From positions 17,819-81,818 of the forward strand of contig JACKBM010000023.1 in the NCBI GenBank assembly GCA_020634575.1: a stretch of 64,000 nt of DNA. The letters run 5' to 3'. The position numbers and the translations under genes are program-made. The notes under the pieces were generated by a model that saw only the letters and a program-made list of their open reading frames with translations, was not told where the DNA came from and did no database searches. Positions 18,117 through 26,307 of the stretch are shown here, piece after piece (the stretch's first letter is position 1; each line of letters begins with the position of its first letter). Source of the DNA: Ardenticatenales bacterium (GTDB taxonomy: Bacteria > Chloroflexota > Anaerolineae > Promineifilales > Promineifilaceae).

Positions 18117-19245
18117 TGGCCACAGCCTGTCTCTGAAGCGGATCTTCGGCCTGGGATCTGAAGCCCCGGCCGATGGTTCGGCTTTTTTGCAGCAAGAAGA
18201 AAGGACGCCAGCGCCGCCGGCCGAAAAGCCGGTCTTTCCATTTACGGCCGTCGTTGGTCAGGAAGAGCTCAAGCTGGCTTTACAGCTCTGCGTCATCGAT
18301 CCGACGATTGGTGGCGTCCTGGTCATGGGACATCGCGGCACGGCCAAGAGCACGGCTGTCCGCTCACTGGCAGCACTATTGCCTCGCCTGGATCGCGTCG
18401 GCGGTTGTGCCTACAACTGCGATCCGGTGGCGCCCTCGCCACTCTGCCCGGACTGTACCGGCCGGAAACCAGGATCGCAGAACGTGATCACCGATCTCGT
18501 CCCTGTCGTCGACCTGCCCCTGGGGGCCACTGAAGATCGGGTGGCAGGTTCCCTGGATGTAGAGAAAGCCCTGGTTGAAGGGGTGCAGGCGTTTGCACCT
18601 GGTCTGCTGGCTCGCGCCAATCGAGGCTTCCTTTATATTGATGAAGTGAATCTGCTGGAAGATCACCTGGTGGACCTGCTGCTGGACGTAGCAGCCAGTG
18701 GCGTCAATCTTGTCGAGCGCGAAGGCATCAGTATCCGCCACCCGGCTCGCTTTGTGCTGGTTGGTAGCGGCAACCCCGAAGAGGGCGACTTGCGGCCTCA
18801 GCTCCTGGACCGTTTTGGTTTGCACGCCCGCATCAACACCATCGTGGATATTGACCAGCGGGTGGAGATCGTGCGGCGCCGTCGGGCTTATGATGCTGAT
18901 CCGGATGCCTTTGCCGCTGAATGGGAGCCGGAGCAACAACGGGTACGCCAACGCCTCCTGGAAGCCCAGCGCAATCATGCCCAGGTGGTATTAACTGACG
19001 AGACAATCGCTGCGGCGGCATCTCTCTGTGTGGCCCTGGCGATAGATGGGCATCGCGGTGAGCTGACGCTGTGTCGGGCGGCCGTGGCCCTGGCAGCCCT
19101 GGAAGGCCGGGGTGCCACGGCCCCTGGAGATGTTGCCCAGGTGGCCACGCTGTCCCTATTGCACCGGCTGCGCAAAGACCCCCTGGAAGAGATCGGCGAC
19201 GATATGCGCATTCGGCGTACGGTTGCTGAACTGATCCCGGAATAG
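18109..19245 (+). CDS. bchI: Magnesium chelatase AAA+ subunit I
   Basis: BchI is the ATPase motor subunit that, with BchD and BchH, inserts Mg into protoporphyrin IX. The 378-residue protein has the Walker A motif GHRGTAKST, the Cys-rich insertion CAYNCDP..LCPDC typical of the family, the Walker B-like FLYIDEVNLLEDHLVD and the sensor GSGNPEEGDLRPQLLDRFG. It starts inside the end of the small membrane ORF. A hairpin (19262-19282) separates it from bchH. Confidence 0.95.
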   Translation: MNNGHSLSLKRIFGLGSEAPADGSAFLQQEERTPAPPAEKPVFPFTAVVGQEELKLALQLCVIDPTIGGVLVMGHRGTAKSTAVRSLAALLPRLDRVGGCAYNCDPVAPSPLCPDCTGRKPGSQNVITDLVPVVDLPLGATEDRVAGSLDVEKALVEGVQAFAPGLLARANRGFLYIDEVNLLEDHLVDLLLDVAASGVNLVEREGISIRHPARFVLVGSGNPEEGDLRPQLLDRFGLHARINTIVDIDQRVEIVRRRRAYDADPDAFAAEWEPEQQRVRQRLLEAQRNHAQVVLTDETIAAAASLCVALAIDGHRGELTLCRAAVALAALEGRGATAPGDVAQVATLSLLHRLRKDPLEEIGDDMRIRRTVAELIPE

Positions 19246-19261
19246 CCCAGTTGCCTTTGTC

Positions 19262-19282
19262 GCCGGCTCCGCCAGAGCCGGC
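19262..19282 (+). terminator. Hairpin between bchI and bchH
   Basis: A perfect 8-bp stem, GCCGGCTC (19262-19269), loop CGCCA, GAGCCGGC (19275-19282), lies in the 59-base gap between bchI and bchH. Only a short TT follows, so a full intrinsic terminator is unlikely. A partial attenuator or mRNA-stability element that sets BchI above BchH is more plausible. Confidence 0.4.
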
Positions 19283-19304
19283 TTGACTGTTTGAGGAGAA
19301 AGAT

Positions 19305-22300
19305 ATGAGATTGGCCCGATTCGTTTACATCACGATGGATGGTTTGCACAACACCGCCCTCCGTGAAGCGGCGGCGCTTCTAGCGGACCGGCATGGGGTG
19401 CAACTGCAACTCAGTCTCCACCAAACCTCGGCCATTCGCTCCCCCGAGGATTGGACCCGCCTCGAAGAGGACATCCAAAAAGCTGACTTCATCTTCGGCT
19501 GCATGATTTTTGGCGAGGAGCATGTGCGGCGGCTGGAAGCCTTGCTGGCGGCAGTGGCTACGCCGACCTGCATCATCACCAGTAATCCAGCGCTGATTTA
19601 TGCTACCCGCCTGGGCAAGCTGAGTCTGAAGCAGCCCAAAGAAGATGAACAGGGCTTTGCCAGCCGGCTCATGCAGAAACTGCGACCGAAGAAAAATGGT
19701 CGCTCCGAAGGCCATCGGCAGACAGCGCTGCTCAAAAATCTCACCAAACTGATGAAATATGTGCCGGGGAAAGTGCGCGACCTGCATACCTTTATCTCGA
19801 TGCACGATTATTGGCTGCACAGCTCGCCGGAAAACCTGCTGCGCATGATGGTCCTGCTGCTGGACCGCTATGTGCCCGACTTTGGCGGCCAGTTCCCTGT
19901 GTTAGAGCCAATCAGTTACCCGGACACCGCCATCTATCACCCGGACGCACCGGCGCCATTCCCGGATATCGCCAGCTACCAGCGCTGGCGGCGCGAGCAG
20001 GGCCGGCCGGTTGCCGGGCGACAACCTACGTCGCCAAATGGTAATGGCGCCTGGCATGGTTCGGTCGGGTTGCTGACGATGCGAGCCATCATCCTGACGG
20101 GGAATACGGCGCACATTGATGCCATTATCCACAGCATTGAGGCGCAGGGGATTGAGGTGCGGGCTGCCTATAGCTCGCTGATGGATTTCCGTCCCAGCAT
20201 CGAAGCTTATTTCGCCCCGTCTGCCGAGGGTAGCCGCCACGTGGCGGGCTCGGATCTGCCGGCCATCGACTTGCTGCTCAACACCATTGGGTTCCCGTTG
20301 GTGGGTGGACCGGCCGGTGCCCGGCCCGATGATGCCGTGCGCCAGCTTGATGCTCTGGATGTGGGCTATCTGGATATGGTGCCACTTTCGTTCCAGCGGG
20401 TTGAAGATTGGCGCCAGGATGAGATCGGCCTGACGCCGATGCAGGTCGCCATGAACATCGCCTTGCCCGAGCTGGATGGCATTGCCGAGCCGGTGATCTA
20501 CGGCGGGCCGACGATTACCCAGGAAAAATTCATCGCCAATCAGAATGAACTGACCCTGGCCGCCAAACGGATTGCCCGGCGTGTGCGCCTGCGGCACAAG
20601 AAAAATGGCGACAAGCGCGTCGCTGTTGTCCTGTTCAATTTTCCGCCCAATCTGGGCAATGTCGGGACCGCCGCTTTTCTGGATGTGTTCCAGAGCCTCT
20701 ATGTTTTGCTGCAATCGCTACAGGCGGACGGCTATGACGTCGAGCTGCCGGCCGATGTCGACAGCCTGCGCGAGCGTGTGATTGCAGGCAACGCCAGCCG
20801 CTACGGCACTGACGGCAATGTGGCTGCGCAACTGTCACTGAGTGATTATCGGGAACGCTTCCCCTGGTACGTGGAGATCGAGAAGTATTGGGGCTATGCG
20901 CCGGGTGAACTGCTGACTGATGGCCGCAATTTCCATATCCTGGGTGCAGAGTTTGGCAACATTTTTGTCGGCATTCAGCCCAGCTTTGGTTACGAACGTG
21001 ACCCGATGCGTCTGCTTATGGGCAAAGACGCCTCGCCGCACCATGGTTTTGCCGCTTTCTATACCTGGTTGGACCAGATTTATGATGCGGATGCGGTAGT
21101 GCATTTGGGCACCCATGGTGCGCTTGAGTTTATGCCGGGTAAGCAGACCGGGGTCAGCGCTGATTGCTGGCCAACCCGGCTCATCGGTTCGCTGCCCAAC
21201 TTCTATTATTACTGTGTGAACAACCCCAGTGAGGGTTCTATTGCCAAACGGCGGGGCGCGGCGACGCTGGTCAGTTACATGGTGCCGCCGCTGCAACAGG
21301 CGGGGTTGTATAAAGGGCTGCGCCGGCTGAAGGACAGCCTGGAGAGTTATCAGAACCGGCCGGATATGGAGCTGTTGACCGATATTCGTACCCAGGCAGA
21401 TAAACTGGGCATTGTGGTCAATGGCATTTACCATCAGGCCAACGGCCTTAACGGGCACAATGGCCAGGCTGAAGAACTATCCGACGCAGCTTTTGTGGCA
21501 GCGCTGGGTCATGAGCTGATCCAGGTCGAGCACCGCATGATCCCGTTGGGGCTGCATGTGATGGGTGAGGCACCGGCCGGTGCCGAACTGGTCGACATGC
21601 TGGCGCTCATCGTGACCTTTAATCCGGCTCGCCATCCCAGCCGGGATGAGAAGCTGCCGGCGCTGCCTCATCTGATTGCCCGTGGATTGGGCTGGGAGCT
21701 GGAAGCGTTGGGCGCTGCCCTCAAGACCAGCACGGCCGCGCAAGAGCGCTGGGACCGGGTTGAGCAGATTCTGCAAGAAGCCATGGTTCGCTTTATCGCC
21801 GCACCGCGCCAGCCAGAGCTGGATGTGACGGCGGTCGAGGCCTATCTTTATGAGACGGCGCGCCTACCCAAAGGTTTGCTTGTCAACCTGTGGCCCTGGC
21901 TGGACGATTTGCTGACCCGTATTCGGGAAGACAATGAGATCGGCGGCATGTTGCGCAGTTTGAATGGGGGGTTTGTGCCGCCATCGCCCGGCAACGATGT
22001 CATGCGGAATGACAAGATTGTGCCGACGGGGCGCAACATCCATGCCCTGGACCCGTTCCGGGTTCCGTCACCTCTGGCAGTGGCCAATGCCAAAAAGCTG
22101 GTAGCCAGCTTGCTCGAGCAGCTCACCGCAGCCCAGGGCCAGTTGCCGGAGACGGTTGCCATGGTTCTCTGGGGCACTGATAATCTCAAAAGCGACGGCG
22201 AGGGGATCGCCCAATGCCTGGAACTGCTCGGCGCGGCACCGGTGGAAGATGAACTGGGCAATATTGCCGACGTAAAACTAATCCCCCTGAATGAATTGGG

Positions 22301-23210
22301 GCGGCCGCGCATTGACGTTGTGATGACCTTGAGCGGTATCTTCCGCGATATCTTCCATCATCAGGCTGGCTTGCTGGACAAGGCAGTGCGTTTGGCCGCC
22401 GTGGCTGATGAACCGCTGGAACTGAATTTTGTGCGCAAGCATACTCAGGCCAGCGTGGCCAGCCTGGGGGTTGATCTGGCAGAAGCCGCCAGCCGTGTCT
22501 TCTCCAATGCACCCGGATCCTACGGCGCCAATGTCAACCACCTCGTCGAGAGCAGCACCTGGGAGGATGACGCCCAACTCAGCGATGCGTTCCTCACGCG
22601 TAAGTCATTCGCCTACACGCCAGGCGGTTCCTGGCGCGGGGCCCGGGCGGTGATGGAGCATACGCTGACCACGGTTGACGCGACCTTCCAGAATATTGAC
22701 AGTTTCGAACTCGGCATCAGCGATGTGGACCATTATTATGAATATCTGGGCGGCGTCGCCAAGAGTGTGGAAAAGCTGCGCGGCCAGCGTCCGGCAGTCA
22801 TGGTCGCTGATGCCCTGGCCCTGAATGACCGCCTTTCATCGCTGGACCAGATGGTACGGCTGGAGACGCGGGCCAAGCTGCTCAACCCGAAATGGCATGA
22901 TGCGATGCTCAACCACGGCTATGAAGGGGTACGCGAAATCGAGATTCGCGTGAGCAATACCTATGGCTGGAGCGCCACGGCTGACGCCGTTGAAGGCTGG
23001 GTTTACGATGATATCGCCACGACTTTCCTGCTGGATGAGGCGATGCGGGCGCGAATGGCGGAGGCCAATGCCCATGCCACGGCCGGGATTGCCCGGCGCT
23101 TGCTGGAAGCCGAGGCACGCGGTTTCTGGGATGCCAGTGATGAGCTGCTGGACGAGTTGCGGGAGATCTACGGCAACCTGGAAGACCAGTTGGAAGGTAT
23201 CTTTGCCTGA
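19305..23210 (+). CDS. bchH: Magnesium chelatase porphyrin-binding subunit H
   Basis: BchH is the large catalytic subunit that binds protoporphyrin IX and receives Mg. The 1301-residue length is normal for the CobN/Mg-chelatase family. It starts at ATG 19305 behind GAGGAG. Characteristic blocks include VVLFNFPPNLGNVGTAAFLD, VVHLGTHGALEFMPGKQTG and FAYTPGGSWRGARAVMEHTL. Its stop codon shares the sequence TGATG with the start of a 43-residue ORF that leads into bchD. Confidence 0.95.
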   Translation: MRLARFVYITMDGLHNTALREAAALLADRHGVQLQLSLHQTSAIRSPEDWTRLEEDIQKADFIFGCMIFGEEHVRRLEALLAAVATPTCIITSNPALIYATRLGKLSLKQPKEDEQGFASRLMQKLRPKKNGRSEGHRQTALLKNLTKLMKYVPGKVRDLHTFISMHDYWLHSSPENLLRMMVLLLDRYVPDFGGQFPVLEPISYPDTAIYHPDAPAPFPDIASYQRWRREQGRPVAGRQPTSPNGNGAWHGSVGLLTMRAIILTGNTAHIDAIIHSIEAQGIEVRAAYSSLMDFRPSIEAYFAPSAEGSRHVAGSDLPAIDLLLNTIGFPLVGGPAGARPDDAVRQLDALDVGYLDMVPLSFQRVEDWRQDEIGLTPMQVAMNIALPELDGIAEPVIYGGPTITQEKFIANQNELTLAAKRIARRVRLRHKKNGDKRVAVVLFNFPPNLGNVGTAAFLDVFQSLYVLLQSLQADGYDVELPADVDSLRERVIAGNASRYGTDGNVAAQLSLSDYRERFPWYVEIEKYWGYAPGELLTDGRNFHILGAEFGNIFVGIQPSFGYERDPMRLLMGKDASPHHGFAAFYTWLDQIYDADAVVHLGTHGALEFMPGKQTGVSADCWPTRLIGSLPNFYYYCVNNPSEGSIAKRRGAATLVSYMVPPLQQAGLYKGLRRLKDSLESYQNRPDMELLTDIRTQADKLGIVVNGIYHQANGLNGHNGQAEELSDAAFVAALGHELIQVEHRMIPLGLHVMGEAPAGAELVDMLALIVTFNPARHPSRDEKLPALPHLIARGLGWELEALGAALKTSTAAQERWDRVEQILQEAMVRFIAAPRQPELDVTAVEAYLYETARLPKGLLVNLWPWLDDLLTRIREDNEIGGMLRSLNGGFVPPSPGNDVMRNDKIVPTGRNIHALDPFRVPSPLAVANAKKLVASLLEQLTAAQGQLPETVAMVLWGTDNLKSDGEGIAQCLELLGAAPVEDELGNIADVKLIPLNELGRPRIDVVMTLSGIFRDIFHHQAGLLDKAVRLAAVADEPLELNFVRKHTQASVASLGVDLAEAASRVFSNAPGSYGANVNHLVESSTWEDDAQLSDAFLTRKSFAYTPGGSWRGARAVMEHTLTTVDATFQNIDSFELGISDVDHYYEYLGGVAKSVEKLRGQRPAVMVADALALNDRLSSLDQMVRLETRAKLLNPKWHDAMLNHGYEGVREIEIRVSNTYGWSATADAVEGWVYDDIATTFLLDEAMRARMAEANAHATAGIARRLLEAEARGFWDASDELLDELREIYGNLEDQLEGIFA

Positions 23211-23341
23211 TGCAGTTGATTCTGGTTGTGAACGCTACACTGCCGGCCAGCGAGCTGGCCGAGCGACAGGAATGGGGCAGTTTTTTCCCTGATGGCTGCG
23301 CCGTCCCGTTGAAAATTCGCCAGGCGAGGACCGGCCGGTGA
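23210..23341 (+). CDS. 43-residue coupled ORF between bchH and bchD
   Basis: The frame from ATG 23210 to TGA 23341 fills the whole gap between bchH and bchD. Its start overlaps the bchH stop (TGATG) and its stop overlaps the bchD GTG start (GTGA). The peptide begins MQLILVVNATLPASELAERQ and ends KIRQARTGR. It is soluble-looking and shows no domain I know. Overlaps at both ends suggest it is translated and couples BchH to BchD synthesis. It may alternatively be a leader that only serves coupling. Confidence 0.5.
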   Translation: MQLILVVNATLPASELAERQEWGSFFPDGCAVPLKIRQARTGR

Positions 23342-25158
23342 GCGATATCCCCTTCCACGCACTCGTTGGCCTTGATGCGGCCCAACAGGCGCTGCTGCTG
23401 CTGGCCGTAGAGCCACGCTTGCGTGGTCTGGTTGTGGCCGCGGGCGCCGGCACCGGCAAATCGACATTGGCTCGCGGCATGCGCCAGCTGCGCGGCGCGG
23501 AGACAATCCCCTTTGTAGAGATACCGCCGGGTGTAGATACGGCCAATCTCTATGGCGGTCTGAATCTGGAAGCAACCTTGCAGCGCGGCGAACTGGTGTT
23601 GCAACCCGGGGTACTGGCCCGGGCCCACGGCGGTGTTGCCTATGTCGATGGCCTGAACCTCCTGACCGATACCAATAGCAATTTGCTACTTTCCGTCCTG
23701 GACCAGGCGGTTATTCAGCTGGAACGAGAAGGGGTGAGCTGGCGTATGCCGGCTGAGATTAACCTCATCGGTTCCTATGATCCGGCTGAAGGGTTGCCGC
23801 GTCGTCATCTGCTGGATCGCCTTGGCCTCTGGGTAACGTTACCCGCGCAATATGACGCCGGCGAACGCACGGCCGTGATCCAGCGCAATTTGCATGATCA
23901 ACTGGATAGTTGGGGTGAAGATCTGCACTTTTTGCAGGGTCTGGTGGCCACCGCACGGGAGACGTTGCCCGCCATTCAGATCACAGAGCAACAGGTTCGT
24001 CTTTTAGCCCAATTGGCCCTACGCTATGGCGTCGAAGGTCAGCGGGTGGATCTGTTTGCGGTGCGAGCAGCTTGTGCCGCAGCAGCCCTGGCGCTCAGTC
24101 CGGTTGTTGAAGATGAACATCTGGCGCTGGCCGTCCGGCTGGTGATCGTCCCGCGCGCGACCCAGATACCAGAGCAGAGTTCTGAGCCGCAACCGCCTCC
24201 GCCCCCACCGCCACCCGATCCGGAACCCCCCGATGAGGGCGAGCCCGAAAGTGACGCGGCCCAGCTACCAGAGCAATTGGCGCTGCCGCCAGAACAAATC
24301 CTGGAAGCGCTGGCAGCCGAACTGCCCGTCGAGCTGGAAAGTTTGCCTTTTCAGAATCTGCGGCGGGGCCGGTCGGGTTCGCGCGGCAGTACCGAAGGGA
24401 AACGGGGCCGGCACATTCGCTCCATTCCTGGCAACCCGCGCCAGGCTCGTATCGATATTGTGTCCACCTTGCGAGCCGCGGCGCCCTGGCAGCCAGCGCG
24501 CCGGCAAGCCCGGGGTCTGGTGCCAGAACAGGGCCGGGGCCAACGTCCTCTGCTGGAAATGTCGGATATCCGAGTCAAACAGTATCGTAGCAAGGCGGGG
24601 GCGTTGTTTTGTTTTGCCGTGGACGCCAGCGGCAGTATGGCCCTCCATCGTATGCGCCAGGCCAAAGGGGCCGTCAATGCTTTGCTGCAGAAAGCGTACG
24701 TGAACCGGGACAAAGTTGCCCTGATCTCGTTTCGTGGCGAAGAAGCCGAACTGCTCATGCCGCCAACCCAGAGTGTTGAACGGGCGCGCCGTGCCCTCGA
24801 TTTGTTGCCCACGGGGGGCGGTACCCCGTTGGCTTCAGCGCTCCTATTAGCAGCTGATGTGGCTGAGCAAGCTCGCAGCCGGGGCATCTTACAAACCGTG
24901 CTAATATTGTTGACTGATGGTCGAGCGAATGTGGCGCTCCATCAGGAAGGCTCGGTACAGACAGAATTGCAGCGTCTCGGCCGCCATTTGTCTGAGGCGC
25001 CGCTGCAAATTATTGTGCTGGACACCCAGCGCAGCTATCTGAGCCGGGGGGAAGCTCGCCAGCTTAGTGAATGGGTTGGTGGTCTTTATGCCTACTTGCC
25101 CAATGCCAGCGGGGAGCAAATTGCCGATCTGGCTGCCCAGGTTGCCGGCGGCCGTTAG
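23338..25158 (+). CDS. bchD: Magnesium chelatase subunit D
   Basis: BchD forms the AAA+ platform with BchI. The 606-residue protein has an N-terminal AAA domain with GAGTGKSTLARG, a long acidic/proline linker (a run of about eight prolines near residue 285, followed by acidic residues) and a C-terminal integrin-I (vWA) domain. The MIDAS start FAVDASGSMALHRM lies near residue 428 and the matching VLILLTDGRANVA near residue 522. The start is GTG at 23338, coupled to the preceding small ORF. It is the last classical bch gene of the cluster. Confidence 0.94.
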   Translation: MSDIPFHALVGLDAAQQALLLLAVEPRLRGLVVAAGAGTGKSTLARGMRQLRGAETIPFVEIPPGVDTANLYGGLNLEATLQRGELVLQPGVLARAHGGVAYVDGLNLLTDTNSNLLLSVLDQAVIQLEREGVSWRMPAEINLIGSYDPAEGLPRRHLLDRLGLWVTLPAQYDAGERTAVIQRNLHDQLDSWGEDLHFLQGLVATARETLPAIQITEQQVRLLAQLALRYGVEGQRVDLFAVRAACAAAALALSPVVEDEHLALAVRLVIVPRATQIPEQSSEPQPPPPPPPPDPEPPDEGEPESDAAQLPEQLALPPEQILEALAAELPVELESLPFQNLRRGRSGSRGSTEGKRGRHIRSIPGNPRQARIDIVSTLRAAAPWQPARRQARGLVPEQGRGQRPLLEMSDIRVKQYRSKAGALFCFAVDASGSMALHRMRQAKGAVNALLQKAYVNRDKVALISFRGEEAELLMPPTQSVERARRALDLLPTGGGTPLASALLLAADVAEQARSRGILQTVLILLTDGRANVALHQEGSVQTELQRLGRHLSEAPLQIIVLDTQRSYLSRGEARQLSEWVGGLYAYLPNASGEQIADLAAQVAGGR

Positions 25159-25219
25159 TCCACTTTGTACATTATCAGATCGCGAAGCAAGATACCGGCA
25201 GCAGGAATCCCCCTGGGGA

Positions 25220-26254
25220 ATGCATCCTGTCCGTCATGCTTGCCTCATCGCGGTGAACAAAAACAGGTTTACTTTGAAGACGAAACAGACAATTGACGAC
25301 AAAAAGCTATTTCAGCGCGCCATCTTACTGGGTGGCCTGACGGTCGCTGCAGCGGCTGGTTATAAATTTGCCCGTGCCGTTGACGAGCAGTTTATCCATC
25401 TACCGAAGGCTGTGGCTGGGGAGTTGCTCTCTTTTTCCTCAACAACAGCCGGATCGCTGGCTTATTATGTGGACCAGCAACAGAGCGGACAGCCTTTATT
25501 ACTGCTGCACTCTATCAATGCGGCTGCCTCCAGCTTTGAGATGAAGCCACTGTTTGAATATTTTGGCGGCCGGCGGCCAGTTTATTCTTTGGAACTGCCC
25601 GGTTTTGGTTTTGCCGAACGGAGCGCCCACCGTGCCTATGTGCCTGAACTGTACGCTCAGTCGATCGTCGAGATGATTTCGTCTCAGATCGGGGCGCAGG
25701 TCGATGTTGTTGCGCTTTCATTGAGCAGTGAATTTGCCGCTCGTGCAGCGCTGAACCGGCCGGATCTCTTCCGTTCGCTCACCCTGATCAGCCCGACAGG
25801 CTTCAGCGGCCAGATGCGCGAATTCCCCGGTGAATGGCTGTATCGCTTTTTCTCTCTGCCGCTGTTGAGCCAGGCGCTCTTTGCTTTGCTGACGCGCCAG
25901 GATGTTATCCGCTATTATCTGCAGCAAAGCTTTGTTGGCGAAGTGCCAGCGTCATTCATCAATTACGCTTACGCCGCCTCGCATCAGCCTGGCGCACGCT
26001 ATGCGCCGCTCTATTTCCTGTCAACCCAGATGTTCACCCCTGACGCGCTGACCAGCCTTTATGACAGACTGACGCTGCCGGTGACCGTGTTATACGATCA
26101 GGATCCCAATGTGTCCTTCGCGGCCCTGCCGGATTTTGTCGCAGAGCGGCCGAATTGGCAGGCCATCCGCGTGCAGCCTTCATTAGGGCTACCACATTGG
26201 GAACAGCTGGATGAAGTAGTTAGCATTCTGGATCAAGTGTTGGCGCAAACCTGA
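25220..26254 (+). CDS. Membrane-anchored alpha/beta hydrolase
   Basis: This protein is about 344 residues long if started at ATG 25220. GTG 25254 or TTG 25274 are other possible starts, and no candidate has a strong ribosome site. A hydrophobic segment, RAILLGGLTVAAAAGYKFA, lies near the N-terminus and probably anchors it. The hydrolase fold shows LLLHSINAAASSFEM, the nucleophile region VALSLSSEFAA, an aspartate in LYDQDPNVSF and a histidine in LGLPHWEQ. It follows bchD co-directionally and ends at a strong terminator, so it is the last gene of the photosynthesis block. The substrate is unknown. Confidence 0.75.
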   Translation: MHPVRHACLIAVNKNRFTLKTKQTIDDKKLFQRAILLGGLTVAAAAGYKFARAVDEQFIHLPKAVAGELLSFSSTTAGSLAYYVDQQQSGQPLLLLHSINAAASSFEMKPLFEYFGGRRPVYSLELPGFGFAERSAHRAYVPELYAQSIVEMISSQIGAQVDVVALSLSSEFAARAALNRPDLFRSLTLISPTGFSGQMREFPGEWLYRFFSLPLLSQALFALLTRQDVIRYYLQQSFVGEVPASFINYAYAASHQPGARYAPLYFLSTQMFTPDALTSLYDRLTLPVTVLYDQDPNVSFAALPDFVAERPNWQAIRVQPSLGLPHWEQLDEVVSILDQVLAQT

Positions 26255-26263
26255 TAATTGAAG

Positions 26264-26296
26264 TTGAGCAGGTGGGTTTGTGGCCCACCTGCTCAA
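26264..26296. terminator. Bidirectional terminator hairpin
   Basis: A perfect 13-bp stem runs from TTGAGCAGGTGGG (26264-26276) over a 7-base loop to CCCACCTGCTCAA (26284-26296). It lies between two convergent genes, the hydrolase ending at 26254 and the propeller gene ending at 26308. It probably ends transcription from both sides, and marks the end of the photosynthesis cluster. Confidence 0.75.
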
Positions 26297-26307
26297 CCGA
26301 ATCTGAC

